Shown here in pieces: positions 25,768-36,671 of a DNA stretch of 64,000 nt. Every line of letters begins with the position of its first letter. Within the stretch, counting starts at the first letter, position 1. The translations under genes and the position numbers were made by a program. The stretch is from Mucilaginibacter sp. SMC90 (GTDB lineage Bacteria; Bacteroidota; Bacteroidia; Sphingobacteriales; Sphingobacteriaceae): NCBI RefSeq assembly GCF_022811725.1, contig NZ_CP094527.1, positions 806,001 through 870,000 on the forward strand, read 5' to 3'. Under the pieces are notes generated by a model. It was given only the letters and a program-made list of their open reading frames with translations. It made no database searches and had not been told where the DNA came from.

Positions 25768-26559
25768 TCAAAATCCCGGCTTCGGAAAATTAACACCACC
25801 CTTTGCAAGCTCTTTTAACATTTGTTCCTGCAGGTTTATCTTGGCGTTAAGGAAACTGGCAGGCTCAACCCAAACATTAATGGTGAACCTCACACAATCG
25901 TTATCCAGGCTGATAACGCCTACGCGTGCGGCCGGATCATGCAGGATATCTTTATTGGCATTAACTACCTGGGTCATGATAGCCTTTACCTTTTCCATAT
26001 CGTTGTTATAGCCTACGCGCATTTCAAAATCAAGGCGGCGGCGGCCCTCGCGGGTTATGTTTACGATAACCTCGTTAAACAGCTTTCCGTTGGGTATAAT
26101 GACGGTTTTGTTATCGGCAGTAATAAGTACGGTATAAAACATTTGTATAGATACCACCCGGCCATCCTGGCCCTGGGCTACAATACTGTCATCAAGCTCG
26201 AATGGTTTTAGTAGGAGGATCAGTACACCACCTGCAAAGTTTTGAAAAGTACCGGATAAGGCTAAACCTGCTGCCACCGAAAATGCACCGATGATTGTGG
26301 TGAAAATGGTCATTTCCCAGCCTATGATGTTCATTACCCATATCACGAGCAATACATATAAGGCTGTAATGGTAAGACTCAAAAAAAAGGGTTGCAGCGA
26401 TGAGTGTATCCCGCGCCTAACCATACGCGTACGCAAACGGTTACGCAACCATTTGATAAACCAAATACCAATAAAAAATATGATTATTCCACCTAAATAA
26501 TTGGGGCCGCGGGTTATAAGCCAATGGTGGAACTGCGTGTAAAATTCGTCCAGTTTCAT
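25768..26559 (-). CDS. Small-conductance mechanosensitive channel (MscS)
   Basis: A 263-residue MscS channel; the ATG at 26559 is chosen over an in-frame TTG at 26571. Three membrane helices occupy about residues 20-110, and the pore helix TM3 is recognisable as AAGLALSGTFQNFAGGVLIL. The beta domain (GQDGRVVSIQMFYTVL, IIPNGKLFNEVIVN) and C-terminal alpha/beta domain complete the family. It releases solutes on hypo-osmotic shock. A possible 32-residue ORF precedes it on the same strand. Confidence 0.93.
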   Translation of the reverse strand: MKLDEFYTQFHHWLITRGPNYLGGIIIFFIGIWFIKWLRNRLRTRMVRRGIHSSLQPFFLSLTITALYVLLVIWVMNIIGWEMTIFTTIIGAFSVAAGLALSGTFQNFAGGVLILLLKPFELDDSIVAQGQDGRVVSIQMFYTVLITADNKTVIIPNGKLFNEVIVNITREGRRRLDFEMRVGYNNDMEKVKAIMTQVVNANKDILHDPAARVGVISLDNDCVRFTINVWVEPASFLNAKINLQEQMLKELAKGGVNFPKPGF

Positions 26560-26587
26560 AACTGGGCGCAAAGTTAATAATTATCTA

Positions 26588-26686
26588 TTAACTGTACAGG
26601 GAAACGAAGAGCTCGGGGCCCTTGAATAACACCCAGTCAACCAAGGTGCTTTGGATTTGCTTCGTTTTTTGAGATAGACGTTTCAT
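26588..26686 (-). CDS. Possible small ORF (32 aa) upstream of mscS
   Basis: ATG at 26686 opens a 32-residue frame: basic N-terminus MKRLSQKTKQIQSTL followed by a more hydrophobic VDWVLFKGPELFVSLYS. It ends 29 nt before the mscS start on the same strand. It could be a leader peptide or a small membrane-associated protein, or chance. Evidence is only the open frame, the composition and the position. Confidence 0.3.
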   Translation of the reverse strand: MKRLSQKTKQIQSTLVDWVLFKGPELFVSLYS

Positions 26687-26845
26687 AACCTGTATTATTC
26701 AAATCCTGTGCCTGTTTAGGGCTGTATCAGATTTGTTATGCAAATTTAGGTTTTAAATAAGGTGCATAGTCCAAAAATTAATCAAATGATTAATAAATGA
26801 CTGTTGCTTTACCTTAGCGTGACTATAGCAACCTGTTTAAAAGCA

Positions 26846-26879
26846 CAAAACCCTGTATGCTTTTGCATACAGGGTTTTG
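26846..26879 (-). terminator. groESL terminator
   Basis: A perfect 15-bp inverted repeat (26846-26860 and 26865-26879) with a TTTT loop, core CAAAACCCTGTATGC, downstream of groEL. Confidence 0.88.
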
Positions 26880-26926
26880 AATAGTATATATTTCCGTACA
26901 CCCCTTTAGGGGGCCGGGATGTGATA

Positions 26927-28699
<1,773 letters not shown>

Positions 28700-28704
28700 C
28701 TAAA

Positions 28705-28980
28705 TTAAAGAACTGCGTAAATGTCTGATTCACGCATGATTAAGTACTCCTTACCTTCGTAGGTAATTTCAGTACCAGCATACTTACCATATAAAACCTG
28801 ATCACCAACTTGTACGGTTAAAGGCTCATCAACTTTTCCCTGTCCTACAGCAACGATAGTTCCACGCTGAGGTTTTTCTTTAGCAGTATCAGGAATGAAG
28901 ATACCTGAAGCGGTTTTCTCTTCGGCTGCTGCAGCTTCTACTACAACCCTATCGCCGATAGGCTTAATGTTTAATGACAT
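28705..28980 (-). CDS. groS: Co-chaperonin GroES
   Basis: A 91-residue GroES. The mobile loop [18 protein letters not shown] (about residues 20-37) contacts GroEL, and [20 protein letters not shown] closes the fold. It caps the GroEL cage. No CIRCE repeat (TTAGCACTC-N9-GAGTGCTAA) is found upstream. A short inverted repeat TGCCA/TGGCA at 29036-29056 lies in the leader or promoter region, significance unknown. Confidence 0.97.
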   Translation of the reverse strand: MSLNIKPIGDRVVVEAAAAEEKTASGIFIPDTAKEKPQRGTIVAVGQGKVDEPLTVQVGDQVLYGKYAGTEITYEGKEYLIMRESDIYAVL

Positions 28981-29156
28981 AGTTATAACTGTTTTATTTT
29001 ATTTAAGTTTTCAGCCCGATACGCAACATCAATTATGCCAAGTGGGGATTATGGCAAGTATTGACAGGTTAAACTGTTTTAATGTCAGCAAAAGGTTATT
29101 CGCATTTTGCGGCTTAACAATTTTTTAACCCAATGGTGTCAGGATGTCAGTATGAT

Positions 29157-29324
29157 TTAAGGATGACGATCCCGATTTTCAGGTTGTTTCCTTACTTTCG
29201 AATTGCTGTTGCTTTTTAGCTGAGAAACTTGTTGCCGCATTTGTTCTAAAGAAAGTTTAGGTTTTTTGGAGATGGCCTGTTCGGCCAATTCGTTCATTTC
29301 TGAAAATGATATATTGTAATTCAT
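29157..29324 (-). CDS. Small hypothetical protein (55 aa)
   Basis: ATG at 29324 opens 55 codons: MNYNISFSEMNELAEQAISK, then KPKLSLEQMRQQVSQLKSNS and a basic tail. The composition is hydrophilic, helix-prone and protein-like, with glutamines and lysines. A 33-bp palindrome lies 22 nt upstream, as expected of an autoregulated small gene. No family recognised. It could be an orphan antitoxin-like or DNA-binding regulator fragment, but no HTH is clear. Confidence 0.5.
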   Translation of the reverse strand: MNYNISFSEMNELAEQAISKKPKLSLEQMRQQVSQLKSNSNSKVRKQPENRDRHP

Positions 29325-29345
29325 CTTTAATGTATTTCATTCATG

Positions 29346-29378
29346 ATCGATCAACAAATATGCTATTTATTGATCGAT
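29346..29378. promoter_or_regulatory. 33-bp near-perfect palindrome, operator-like
   Basis: Half-sites ATCGATCAA (29346-29354) and TTGATCGAT (29370-29378) are perfect; the inner AAATA and TATTT also pair around a TGC centre. It sits just upstream of the small ORF at 29157-29324. Confidence 0.55.
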
Positions 29379-29410
29379 ATAAGATGAAGGGCAAGTTTAA
29401 TGGAGTTCAT

Positions 29411-29532
29411 GGCCGTTGACTTCAGTCAACGGAATAATAACAAACAACAAAAGGGCTTTAGCCAAAATGTCGCATGAAGAGTTGGGCTAAAGCCCAGTTG
29501 TTGTTTATAACCGTTGACTGAAGTCAACGGCA
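29411..29532. repeat. REP-like nested palindrome (CCGTTGACTTCAGTCAACGG / GGGCTTTAGCCC type)
   Basis: Outer arms at 29412-29431 and 29511-29531 are each palindromes around TTGACT(T/G)(C/A)AGTCAA and also pair with each other; inner arms read AAGGGCTTTAGCC and GGGCTAAAGCCC. Words of this type are widespread intergenic repeats in Bacteroidota. Confidence 0.85.
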
Positions 29533-29564
29533 ATAAAGAATATTTCGATTTTTTGACAGCTTTC

Positions 29565-30326
29565 TTAAGCCGTCTTTCTCACCGCAGATAATTTTTTCAA
29601 TTCATCCTTAGCCTTTGCAAACCAGATCTTATTGCTTTTACGTTCAACAGGGCTGAGGTGCGCCTGTTCATTAAGCATATCGGTGAAAATTTGCCAGGCA
29701 TCCTCATCGCGGCCGGCGCGGGCAAGGAATAAGCCGTATTCATAGCGGGGTTCAAAATATGAGTAGCGCCCCTTCATTAATTTAAATTCATTTTCGGCCT
29801 GCTCTGCCTGGTAAGTAAACTCAAGCGATTTGGCATAAAGGATATGCGCTTTTGAGCGGGCAAATTGGGGCAGCTTATAAAGCTTTTTGGCAATGGGGAT
29901 CACCTCGCTATACTGGCCTTTTTCAAAATAAGCTACAATTAACTGGGCCATTACATGCTCGTTTTCAGCAAAGGCACCGGTAAGGCTGTTTTTGTAGATC
30001 TCAAGTGCTTTATCGGTAAGACCGGCTTCAAGATAGGCATCTGCCAATTTTACACGATTGGCAAAAGTATCGGTAAACCTCACCTCGTCTTCAAGCCGTT
30101 TGATTTTAGCTCCGGGGTTTATAACGGCTTCAACATTTATTTTAGGTGCACGGATACCGTGGTTAGAGAGTATTTCACTGTATATATAGTACAGGCTGCC
30201 AAATACGGGTATGATTAAAAGTATCCACAGCCATTTTTGCTGGGTACCGCGCCGAAAGCTATGTATAACACAAAAGCCCTCTAATATCAAAATAAGATAG
30301 TAATAATTGCCGCCACCGAAGTACAT
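29565..30326 (-). CDS. TPR protein with PLDc_N-like membrane anchor
   Basis: A 253-residue protein. Two short N-terminal helices with WLWILLIIPVFGSLYYIYSE (about residues 33-52) match the phospholipase D-nuclease N-terminal anchor domain. From about residue 85 on there are tetratricopeptide-like helical repeats (NRVKLADAYLEAGLTDKALE, EHVMAQLIVAYFEKGQYSEV). It is probably a membrane-anchored scaffold. Partner unknown. Encoded on the same strand as parC but separated by 186 nt and a terminator. Confidence 0.85.
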   Translation of the reverse strand: MYFGGGNYYYLILILEGFCVIHSFRRGTQQKWLWILLIIPVFGSLYYIYSEILSNHGIRAPKINVEAVINPGAKIKRLEDEVRFTDTFANRVKLADAYLEAGLTDKALEIYKNSLTGAFAENEHVMAQLIVAYFEKGQYSEVIPIAKKLYKLPQFARSKAHILYAKSLEFTYQAEQAENEFKLMKGRYSYFEPRYEYGLFLARAGRDEDAWQIFTDMLNEQAHLSPVERKSNKIWFAKAKDELKKLSAVRKTA

Positions 30327-30479
30327 GCCTGTTTATGATATAAGATTTAGTAATACCCAAAAATAACCAAAATGCGGCTGCAAACAAGGGTGTTTATAGC
30401 TGTTAGGAGATTTTTTGCTAACAGCCTGAATGTAGATATGCTGATACTGATATTTTTTGGTAGCTGAATTGAAATAAAA

Positions 30480-30508
30480 AAGCCGCCGGTTATTTGCACC
30501 GGCGGCTT
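30480..30508 (-). terminator. parC terminator
   Basis: Inverted repeat AAGCCGCCGGT / ACCGGCGGCTT (30480-30490, 30498-30508), GC-rich stem with A/T flanks, 4 nt after the parC stop. Confidence 0.88.
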
Positions 30509-30512
30509 AATA

Positions 30513-33251
30513 TTAAAACAACCCTAACTGTCCCTGATCGTCCATGTCAATATCATCCGGATTGGTGATCTCGAAGTCGATCTTTTTTGGTGGTTTTGGC
30601 GATTCTTCAGATTGATCGGGTGATTCCGTTTGCGCATCTCCCGGAGAAACTATCGGCTCATCTTCATTTACCGCTGTCGATACTGGAACGGGCTCTTCAG
30701 TGGTATCGGTTTCGGTAGTTTCCGGCTCCTCGTTAGCTCCATCGCTAATCAGCTCAACTGATTTTACCGGGTGCTGTGAAAGCCGGTTGCCCATAGCTTT
30801 CATGCCTTTCACGTCAATAACATCTGCTAAATTCAGTTCAAGGGTTTCGGGCGTTTGGTCCTTGCCTTTAAGGTGTGTCATACTTATTATCGGCGCGGTA
30901 TGACCAATCAGCACCATTTTTGAGCCGGCTTCTTCGCTAATAAGGCTTACTTGCTTACCAACCGCTATGTTTTCAAAAGCGAAACGTTTAACCAGATAGT
31001 TTTTGGATTTGCCTTCAATGTGCACCATTGAAAAAACTGCCTGTGGATCATATTTTTCAATAATGATCATCTTATCATCAAAGTGGTTATTGAGGTCAAA
31101 GCTGCTTAGTTCATAAACGCCGTTATTGAGTACGGTAAGTATACGGTCGTCGCCATCAAACTCGCCCAGGTATTTGCCGCGGCTGTCGGCATTCAGGCGT
31201 TTCAGTATATCATCATACCAGATCTTGCGGCCCGCCAATGTTGATACGCCCTTGCTTTTCAGGATTATCTTTTTAACCGGGTATTTGGTGATGATATTAC
31301 CCATCGAACCGCGGCCTTTAATAGCTATAGAAGCAAAGTCCTCATCAAACTGCAGTTTTTTAAGTTTAGAATGAGGTTTAAGCTGTACGTTCACTACCTC
31401 GGCCTCGCCATTAGGGTTGGCAGTAAAGTACAATACTTTTGAGCCCTTGGTACCCTTGGTCAGGTCATATTCCTTATCGCGGGTTACGCCCACTACCGAG
31501 AAGCGTTTGATATAACTGATGCCGCTTTCGCCATCCTTATATATCATGTTATAAACGGTACGCTCATCATTCTTTTTAAATACGGCAACATGGATAATGT
31601 CTTTACCGACAAAAACCTTGTCCTGCACTTTGGTGATCATGCAGCGGCCATCGCCCCTGAAAACAATGATCTCATCAATATCCGAGCAATCGCCAACGTA
31701 CTCAACCGAATCATCTTTTTTCAGTCCGGAGCCGATAAATCCGTCGGCCCGGTTAACGTATAGTTTGATATTAGCTAATGCTACCTGTGCGGCTTCAACC
31801 TTATCAAAGGTGCGCAGTTCGGTTTTGCGTTCGCGGTCCTTACCGTATTTATCCTTCAGTTTTTCAAACCAGGCAATGGTATATTCGGTAAGATGTTTCA
31901 GGTGATGTTTAACCTGTTTGATCTCGTTTTCGAGCGCCTTCATTTGTTCATCCGCTTTTTTCACGTCAAAGCGGGTGATGCTGCTCATAGGTTTATCTAT
32001 CAGCTTTTTATAATCTTCGGGCTGTATAGTGCGGTAAAACTGCGGGAAGAAAGGCTCAAACAAACGGTTCAATACCTCCAGCACTACCTCAAAATTACCC
32101 GAGTTTTCGTACTCAGGGTTTTTATACATGCCTTCCTGGATAAAGATCTTAAGCAATGAGCTAAAGAAGATCTTTTCCATCAGGTCTTTCAGTTTGATCT
32201 CCAGCTCCTGTTTAAGCAGGTCTTTAGTGAAGAACGTGCTCTCGGTAAGCATATCGTTCACGCTCATAAAGCGCGGCTTATCATCCTGTATTACACAAGT
32301 GTTTGGCGATATGGATACTTCGCAATCGGTAAAAGCGTAAAGCGCGTCGATGGTTACATCGGGCGATATGCCTGGGGCCAAGTGAATGATGATCTCTACG
32401 TCCTTGGCGGTGTTATCCTCAATTTTTTTGATCTTGATCTTGCCCTTGTCATTGGCCGAGATCACGCTGTCAATCAAGCCACCGGTGGTAGTGGTGAAAG
32501 GTATTTCGGTAATAGCCAGCGTTTTTTTATCGCGCTCAATAATTTTAGCCCTTACGCGTACTTTACCGCCACGCTGCCCTTCATTATATAATGAAGCATC
32601 GGCCATACCTCCTGTAGGGAAGTCAGGCATCAGGTTAGGGCGCTCGCCTTGCAGCACAGCAATGGAAGCGTCAATTAACTCAATAAAATTATGAGGTAAT
32701 ATTTTGGTAGCCAAACCAACCGCAATACCTTCAGCACCCTGCGCAAGTAGCAAGGGGAACTTTACAGGCAGGGTAATAGGCTCTTTATTACGACCGTCAT
32801 AACTGGCTTGCCAAACAGTAGTATCCGGATTAAAAACAACATCAAGCGCAAATTTTGATAAGCGCGCTTCAATATAACGGGGGGCCGCTGCCGAGTCGCC
32901 TGTTACCGGGTCGCCCCAGTTTCCCTGGCAATCGATCAAAAGGTTTTTCTGACCAATTTGAACCATGGCATCACCAATGGAAGCATCACCATGCGGGTGA
33001 TATTTCATGGTATTACCAATAACGTTGGCTGCCTTGTTATAGCGCCCGTCGTCCATTTCCTTCAATGAATGCAGTATACGACGTTGTACCGGTTTTAACC
33101 CATCGTTAATATGCGGAACTGCCCTGTCAAGAATTACATATGATGCATAATCAAGAAACCAATTTTCATATAACCCATCGAGTGAGGTAATAGTATGTAG
33201 TTTTTCTTCATTAGGATTGGGTGTATCGTTTTGATGCAGATCTTCACTCAT
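30513..33251 (-). CDS. parC: DNA topoisomerase IV subunit A
   Basis: A 912-residue type IIA topoisomerase breakage-reunion subunit. Catalytic Tyr126 lies in AAAPRYIEARLS. The quinolone-determining segment reads KYHPHGDASIGDAM, so the position matching E. coli ParC Ser80 is Ala90 and that matching Glu84 is Asp94. The C-terminal beta-pinwheel is degenerate, and the last about 90 residues are acidic and Pro/Ser/Glu-rich. ParC rather than GyrA is preferred because the ParE gene lies nearby. It separates daughter chromosomes with ParE. The distance to parE (one gene, opposite orientation) is a split typical of this group. Confidence 0.9.
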   Translation of the reverse strand: MSEDLHQNDTPNPNEEKLHTITSLDGLYENWFLDYASYVILDRAVPHINDGLKPVQRRILHSLKEMDDGRYNKAANVIGNTMKYHPHGDASIGDAMVQIGQKNLLIDCQGNWGDPVTGDSAAAPRYIEARLSKFALDVVFNPDTTVWQASYDGRNKEPITLPVKFPLLLAQGAEGIAVGLATKILPHNFIELIDASIAVLQGERPNLMPDFPTGGMADASLYNEGQRGGKVRVRAKIIERDKKTLAITEIPFTTTTGGLIDSVISANDKGKIKIKKIEDNTAKDVEIIIHLAPGISPDVTIDALYAFTDCEVSISPNTCVIQDDKPRFMSVNDMLTESTFFTKDLLKQELEIKLKDLMEKIFFSSLLKIFIQEGMYKNPEYENSGNFEVVLEVLNRLFEPFFPQFYRTIQPEDYKKLIDKPMSSITRFDVKKADEQMKALENEIKQVKHHLKHLTEYTIAWFEKLKDKYGKDRERKTELRTFDKVEAAQVALANIKLYVNRADGFIGSGLKKDDSVEYVGDCSDIDEIIVFRGDGRCMITKVQDKVFVGKDIIHVAVFKKNDERTVYNMIYKDGESGISYIKRFSVVGVTRDKEYDLTKGTKGSKVLYFTANPNGEAEVVNVQLKPHSKLKKLQFDEDFASIAIKGRGSMGNIITKYPVKKIILKSKGVSTLAGRKIWYDDILKRLNADSRGKYLGEFDGDDRILTVLNNGVYELSSFDLNNHFDDKMIIIEKYDPQAVFSMVHIEGKSKNYLVKRFAFENIAVGKQVSLISEEAGSKMVLIGHTAPIISMTHLKGKDQTPETLELNLADVIDVKGMKAMGNRLSQHPVKSVELISDGANEEPETTETDTTEEPVPVSTAVNEDEPIVSPGDAQTESPDQSEESPKPPKKIDFEITNPDDIDMDDQGQLGLF

Positions 33252-33555
33252 TATTCAATAAAAACTTTTGGATTGGTAAAGATACGGATTATGTGTTGAT
33301 GTGTATGATGAGGTATGCCATATTTTAACGGTAGCTTATTTTGTATTTATAACAAAATTGTTACGTTTGGGCGAATTTAACAGGTAACAATTGTAAATTG
33401 CAAGCGTAAAACTTATTTGTGCGGCAAATAAATAGTCAACATCACCGTTAATACATGACGGTTAATTTGAGCATTGCAGGATGTTGATTAATTAATTTGT
33501 TATTATATTTACCTATGGTGCTTTAACCGGAGATTTTTCACTGGTTACCCCTAAA
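33252..33555. other. Divergent intergenic region
   Basis: About 300 nt between divergent parC and a secreted-protein gene. It must hold both promoters. A short inverted repeat TCAACATC / GATGTTGA encloses CCGTTAAT and CGGTTAAT at about 33437-33487. I see no gene, terminator or known repeat. Confidence 0.5.
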
Positions 33556-34260
33556 ATGAAAACTATTTTGATGTTAAACCGGCCCTTATTACTTATGGCT
33601 TTATCACTGCTGTGTTTTGTAAAAAGCATTGCCCAGATAAGCCCCCGGCCGCTATATGCTCAAAATAATAAGAAACACACTGCTGCAAAAGTAAAACCAA
33701 GCTACCCAAAGTCTAAAACATCGGCTACAGATCAGTTTAAAGAGTTTACCAGGCTTTTGGCCCAGGCCAATGTAATTTATACTCCGCCTAAAGGTTTTAA
33801 AGAGATACCGGCCCCTGATGATGAAGATTTTTCATTTGACTACGCACTGCAGTTACCAGGACAGGATTTTGAAGTATGGTTTCAGGTAAAATCACAAAAA
33901 GAAAATTATACCAGTTATGAGCAGGGGCAGTATGATATTGACAGGGAAACTGAAAATCCCGATTCAATATATATAAACATGAGCAGGGCCCAGGCTATTG
34001 CTTTTACCGGCGAAAGGGATAATTTTATCCGGAGTATACCGGTTAATGTTTTAAACAGGTACAAAGCAGATGCCGGCAAATCATACCTGTTAAACCTGCT
34101 CGATCTGCCTGCAACCAAGCACTATAAATATGCCCTGCTTATAGCTTTGCAGCGCAACCATACCGGTACTATTATGGCTGTTTGTTTTACCAACGATAAA
34201 GGCCCCGAGTTTTTTAAAAATGTGGATAAGGCAAGTAATTGTTTAAAGTTTAAGCCTTAG
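33556..34260 (+). CDS. Hypothetical secreted protein
   Basis: A 234-residue protein, not recognised. Residues 1-26 (MKTILMLNRPLLLMALSLLC...SIAQ) are a signal peptide. A basic Lys/Ser/Pro linker to about residue 60 is followed by a folded domain with FDYALQLPGQDFEVWFQVKS (about 95-114) and KHYKYALLIALQRNHTGTIM (about 188-207), suggesting an alternating beta fold. No catalytic motif seen. It lies alone between parC and parE on the parE strand, followed by a repeat. Confidence 0.75.
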   Translation: MKTILMLNRPLLLMALSLLCFVKSIAQISPRPLYAQNNKKHTAAKVKPSYPKSKTSATDQFKEFTRLLAQANVIYTPPKGFKEIPAPDDEDFSFDYALQLPGQDFEVWFQVKSQKENYTSYEQGQYDIDRETENPDSIYINMSRAQAIAFTGERDNFIRSIPVNVLNRYKADAGKSYLLNLLDLPATKHYKYALLIALQRNHTGTIMAVCFTNDKGPEFFKNVDKASNCLKFKP

Positions 34261-34280
34261 GGGATAACTAAACTTTACTG

Positions 34281-34421
34281 TGTCATTTAGAACGAACCGG
34301 AGGGGGAGCGCGTTGGGGTGAGGAGAAATCTTCTACACCATAAAAGTTTGGTAGCATGGCGTATAAGATTTCTCTTTCGCGCCACCCCGCAAGCATCACA
34401 TGCTCTATCGAAATGACATTT
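34281..34421. repeat. REP-like imperfect palindrome (TGTCATTT...AAATGACA type)
   Basis: Outer words TGTCATTTAGAACGAA and ATCGAAATGACA pair, as do GAGAAATCTT and AAGATTTCTC further in. This is a decayed member of the common GTCATTTCGA / GAGAAATCT repeat class. Confidence 0.7.
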
Positions 34422-34488
34422 TTCTTTTTTTGACTTCCCAAATGTTAATAAGTTGATATCTGGCCCCGGCTAATTAAGCAGGAAGTTT

Positions 34489-34496
34489 TATTTTTG
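34489..34496 (+). promoter_or_regulatory. Candidate -7 element TATTTTTG for parE
   Basis: A perfect TAnnTTTG match 46 nt before the parE ATG. No clear -33 TTTG at the right distance. Confidence 0.35.
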
Positions 34497-34542
34497 CAAA
34501 TAGGCGTATTTTGCGCTGTTTAAAATTTTCTACTTTATATAC

Positions 34543-36441
34543 ATGGCAGAACCAGTTAATTACAGTGAAGATAGTATCCGCTCCCTTGATTGGAAGGAGC
34601 ACATTCGTTTACGTCCCGGTATGTATATTGGTAAACTGGGCGATGGCTCTGCTTATGACGATGGCGTTTACGTATTGCTCAAGGAGATTGTGGATAACTC
34701 GATAGATGAGTTTGTAATGGGATCGGGCCGTACCATTGAGGTAAACATGAGCGATCATAAGGTATCCGTTCGTGATTATGGCCGCGGTATCCCTTTAGGT
34801 AAAGTAATTGATTGCGTATCTAAAATCAATACTGGCGGTAAATACGATAGCAAGGCCTTTCAAAAATCGGTAGGTTTAAATGGCGTGGGTACCAAGGCGG
34901 TTAACGCGCTTTCCAATTCGTTTACCGTACAATCATACCGCGACGGCCGTACCAAACTGGCCGAATTTGCCAAAGGCGAACTTATTAGGGATGAAAGCGA
35001 AAAAGATACTACTCAACGCAACGGTACAGCTATCAATTTTATTCCTGATGATACCATTTTCAGGCATTACCGGTTTATCCCGGAGTTTGTTGAAAGTATG
35101 ATCTGGAATTATGTGTTCCTGAATGCCGGGCTTACCATCAATTTCAATAATCAAAAGTATTTTTCGGAACGTGGCCTTTATGATCTGCTTACGCGTAATA
35201 CCGATGCCGAGACTTTGCGCTACCCTATCATTCACCTTAAAGGCGAGGATATTGAGATAGCCATGACCCACGGGCAGCAATATGGCGAGGAATATTACTC
35301 GTTTGTTAACGGCCAAAACACTACGCAGGGTGGTACGCACCAGGCAGCCTTTCGCGAGGCGGTGGTAAAAACGGTACGTGAGTTTTATAAAAAGGAGTTT
35401 GATGCTTCAGATATCCGGGCTTCAATTGTTGCTGCTATTGCCATAAAAGTGCAGGAGCCGGTGTTTGAATCGCAAACCAAAACAAAGCTGGGCTCGCAAA
35501 ATATTGGTCCGGAGGGGCCATCGGTACGTGGTTTTATCAATGATTTTGTTAAGAAGGAGCTTGATAATTACCTGCACAAAAATAAAGAAGCCGAAGAAGG
35601 TTTACTGAAACGCATCCTGCAATCGGAACGTGAGCGTAAGGATATTGCCGGTATAAAAAAGCTGGCTAATGAACGCGCCAAAAAGGCATCGCTCCATAAC
35701 CGCAAGCTACGCGATTGTAAATTACATTTTGACGATACACACGAACGTAAACAGGATACCACTTTATTCATTACAGAAGGTGACTCGGCCAGCGGATCGA
35801 TCACTAAATCGCGCGATGTGATGACCCAGGCGGTGTTTAGCTTAAAAGGTAAGCCGCTTAACTGCTTTGGCTTAACCAAAAAAGTGGTATATGAAAACGA
35901 AGAATTTAACTTGCTTCAGCACGCCCTGAATATTGAGGACGGTCTTGATGCTTTACGTTATAACAATATTGTAATAGCTACCGATGCCGATGTTGACGGT
36001 ATGCACATCCGCCTGTTGCTGATGACATTTTTCCTGCAGTTTTTTCCGGATTTGGTGAAAGCCGGTCACGTATCTATCCTGCAAACCCCGCTTTTTAGGG
36101 TTCGTAATAAAAAGGAAACCATTTACTGCTACAGTGATGAAGAGCGCCGTAATGCAATAGCTAAATTGGGCAACAAGCCAGAGATAACCAGGTTTAAAGG
36201 TTTGGGTGAGATCTCGCCTGATGAATTTGGCTTGTTCATTGGCAAGGATATGCGCCTTGACCCTGTAATATTAAGGGACGCCAACATTAAGGCGCTGCTT
36301 GAGTACTTCATGGGCAAAAATACCCCAACGCGCCAAATGCATATCGTAAATAACCTGCGTGTTGAAAAGGATGATGAAACCATCAACCCAACAATAGCTA
36401 AAGAAGCTGATGCGGAAGAAGAATTGCCGGTAGCAGTATAA
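34543..36441 (+). CDS. parE: DNA topoisomerase IV subunit B
   Basis: A 632-residue ATPase subunit. The GHKL ATP site is visible in [11 protein letters not shown] (Asn52 region) and [11 protein letters not shown], and the TOPRIM motif in ITEGDSASG (about residues 413-421) with [12 protein letters not shown]. It drives strand passage together with ParC. The GyrB-specific extra domain is absent and the length fits ParE. A strong terminator follows at 36455-36511. Confidence 0.93.
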   Translation: MAEPVNYSEDSIRSLDWKEHIRLRPGMYIGKLGDGSAYDDGVYVLLKEIVDNSIDEFVMGSGRTIEVNMSDHKVSVRDYGRGIPLGKVIDCVSKINTGGKYDSKAFQKSVGLNGVGTKAVNALSNSFTVQSYRDGRTKLAEFAKGELIRDESEKDTTQRNGTAINFIPDDTIFRHYRFIPEFVESMIWNYVFLNAGLTINFNNQKYFSERGLYDLLTRNTDAETLRYPIIHLKGEDIEIAMTHGQQYGEEYYSFVNGQNTTQGGTHQAAFREAVVKTVREFYKKEFDASDIRASIVAAIAIKVQEPVFESQTKTKLGSQNIGPEGPSVRGFINDFVKKELDNYLHKNKEAEEGLLKRILQSERERKDIAGIKKLANERAKKASLHNRKLRDCKLHFDDTHERKQDTTLFITEGDSASGSITKSRDVMTQAVFSLKGKPLNCFGLTKKVVYENEEFNLLQHALNIEDGLDALRYNNIVIATDADVDGMHIRLLLMTFFLQFFPDLVKAGHVSILQTPLFRVRNKKETIYCYSDEERRNAIAKLGNKPEITRFKGLGEISPDEFGLFIGKDMRLDPVILRDANIKALLEYFMGKNTPTRQMHIVNNLRVEKDDETINPTIAKEADAEEELPVAV

Positions 36442-36454
36442 AGAACCATGATTT

Positions 36455-36511
36455 GCCTTATTAAAGGATTCCCCTGAATTGCGTAGCATAGGGGGAATCC
36501 TTTAATAAGGC
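36455..36511 (+). terminator. parE terminator
   Basis: A perfect 20-bp inverted repeat (36455-36474 and 36492-36511) with a 17-nt loop, followed by TTTTT. Confidence 0.88.
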
Positions 36512-36671
36512 TTTTTCAGATAATCCAAAAATCAAGGTTAATGTATTCTGGGAAGTTTTGATCATGTATTTTTTTTATCATGTAAATCAAATAATCCTAA
36601 AAATCAGGGTTCTTATTGAAAAATTTCCTTATCTTGTTTCCCCCGATTTTTTTAACAGGGGTTGATAACTT

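Larger units (their letters stand above)
26560..26926. other. Intergenic region between mscS and groEL
   Basis: Holds the possible small ORF (26588-26686), roughly 150 nt of A/T-rich sequence with nothing I can identify, and the groEL terminator (26846-26879). Confidence 0.6.
28981..29564. other. Intergenic region upstream of groES
   Basis: Contains the groES promoter region, a small reverse-strand ORF (29157-29324), a 33-bp near-perfect palindrome in front of it (29346-29378), and a nested REP-like element (29411-29532). Confidence 0.7.

Noticed and set aside
28981..29060. CIRCE heat-shock operator before groES
   Set aside because: The TTAGCACTC-N9-GAGTGCTAA repeat is absent; only a weak TGCCA/TGGCA inverted repeat is present.
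30513..33251. Assignment as GyrA instead of ParC
   Set aside because: The ParE partner is nearby and the tail is degenerate relative to GyrA. A full genome search for gyrA would settle it.
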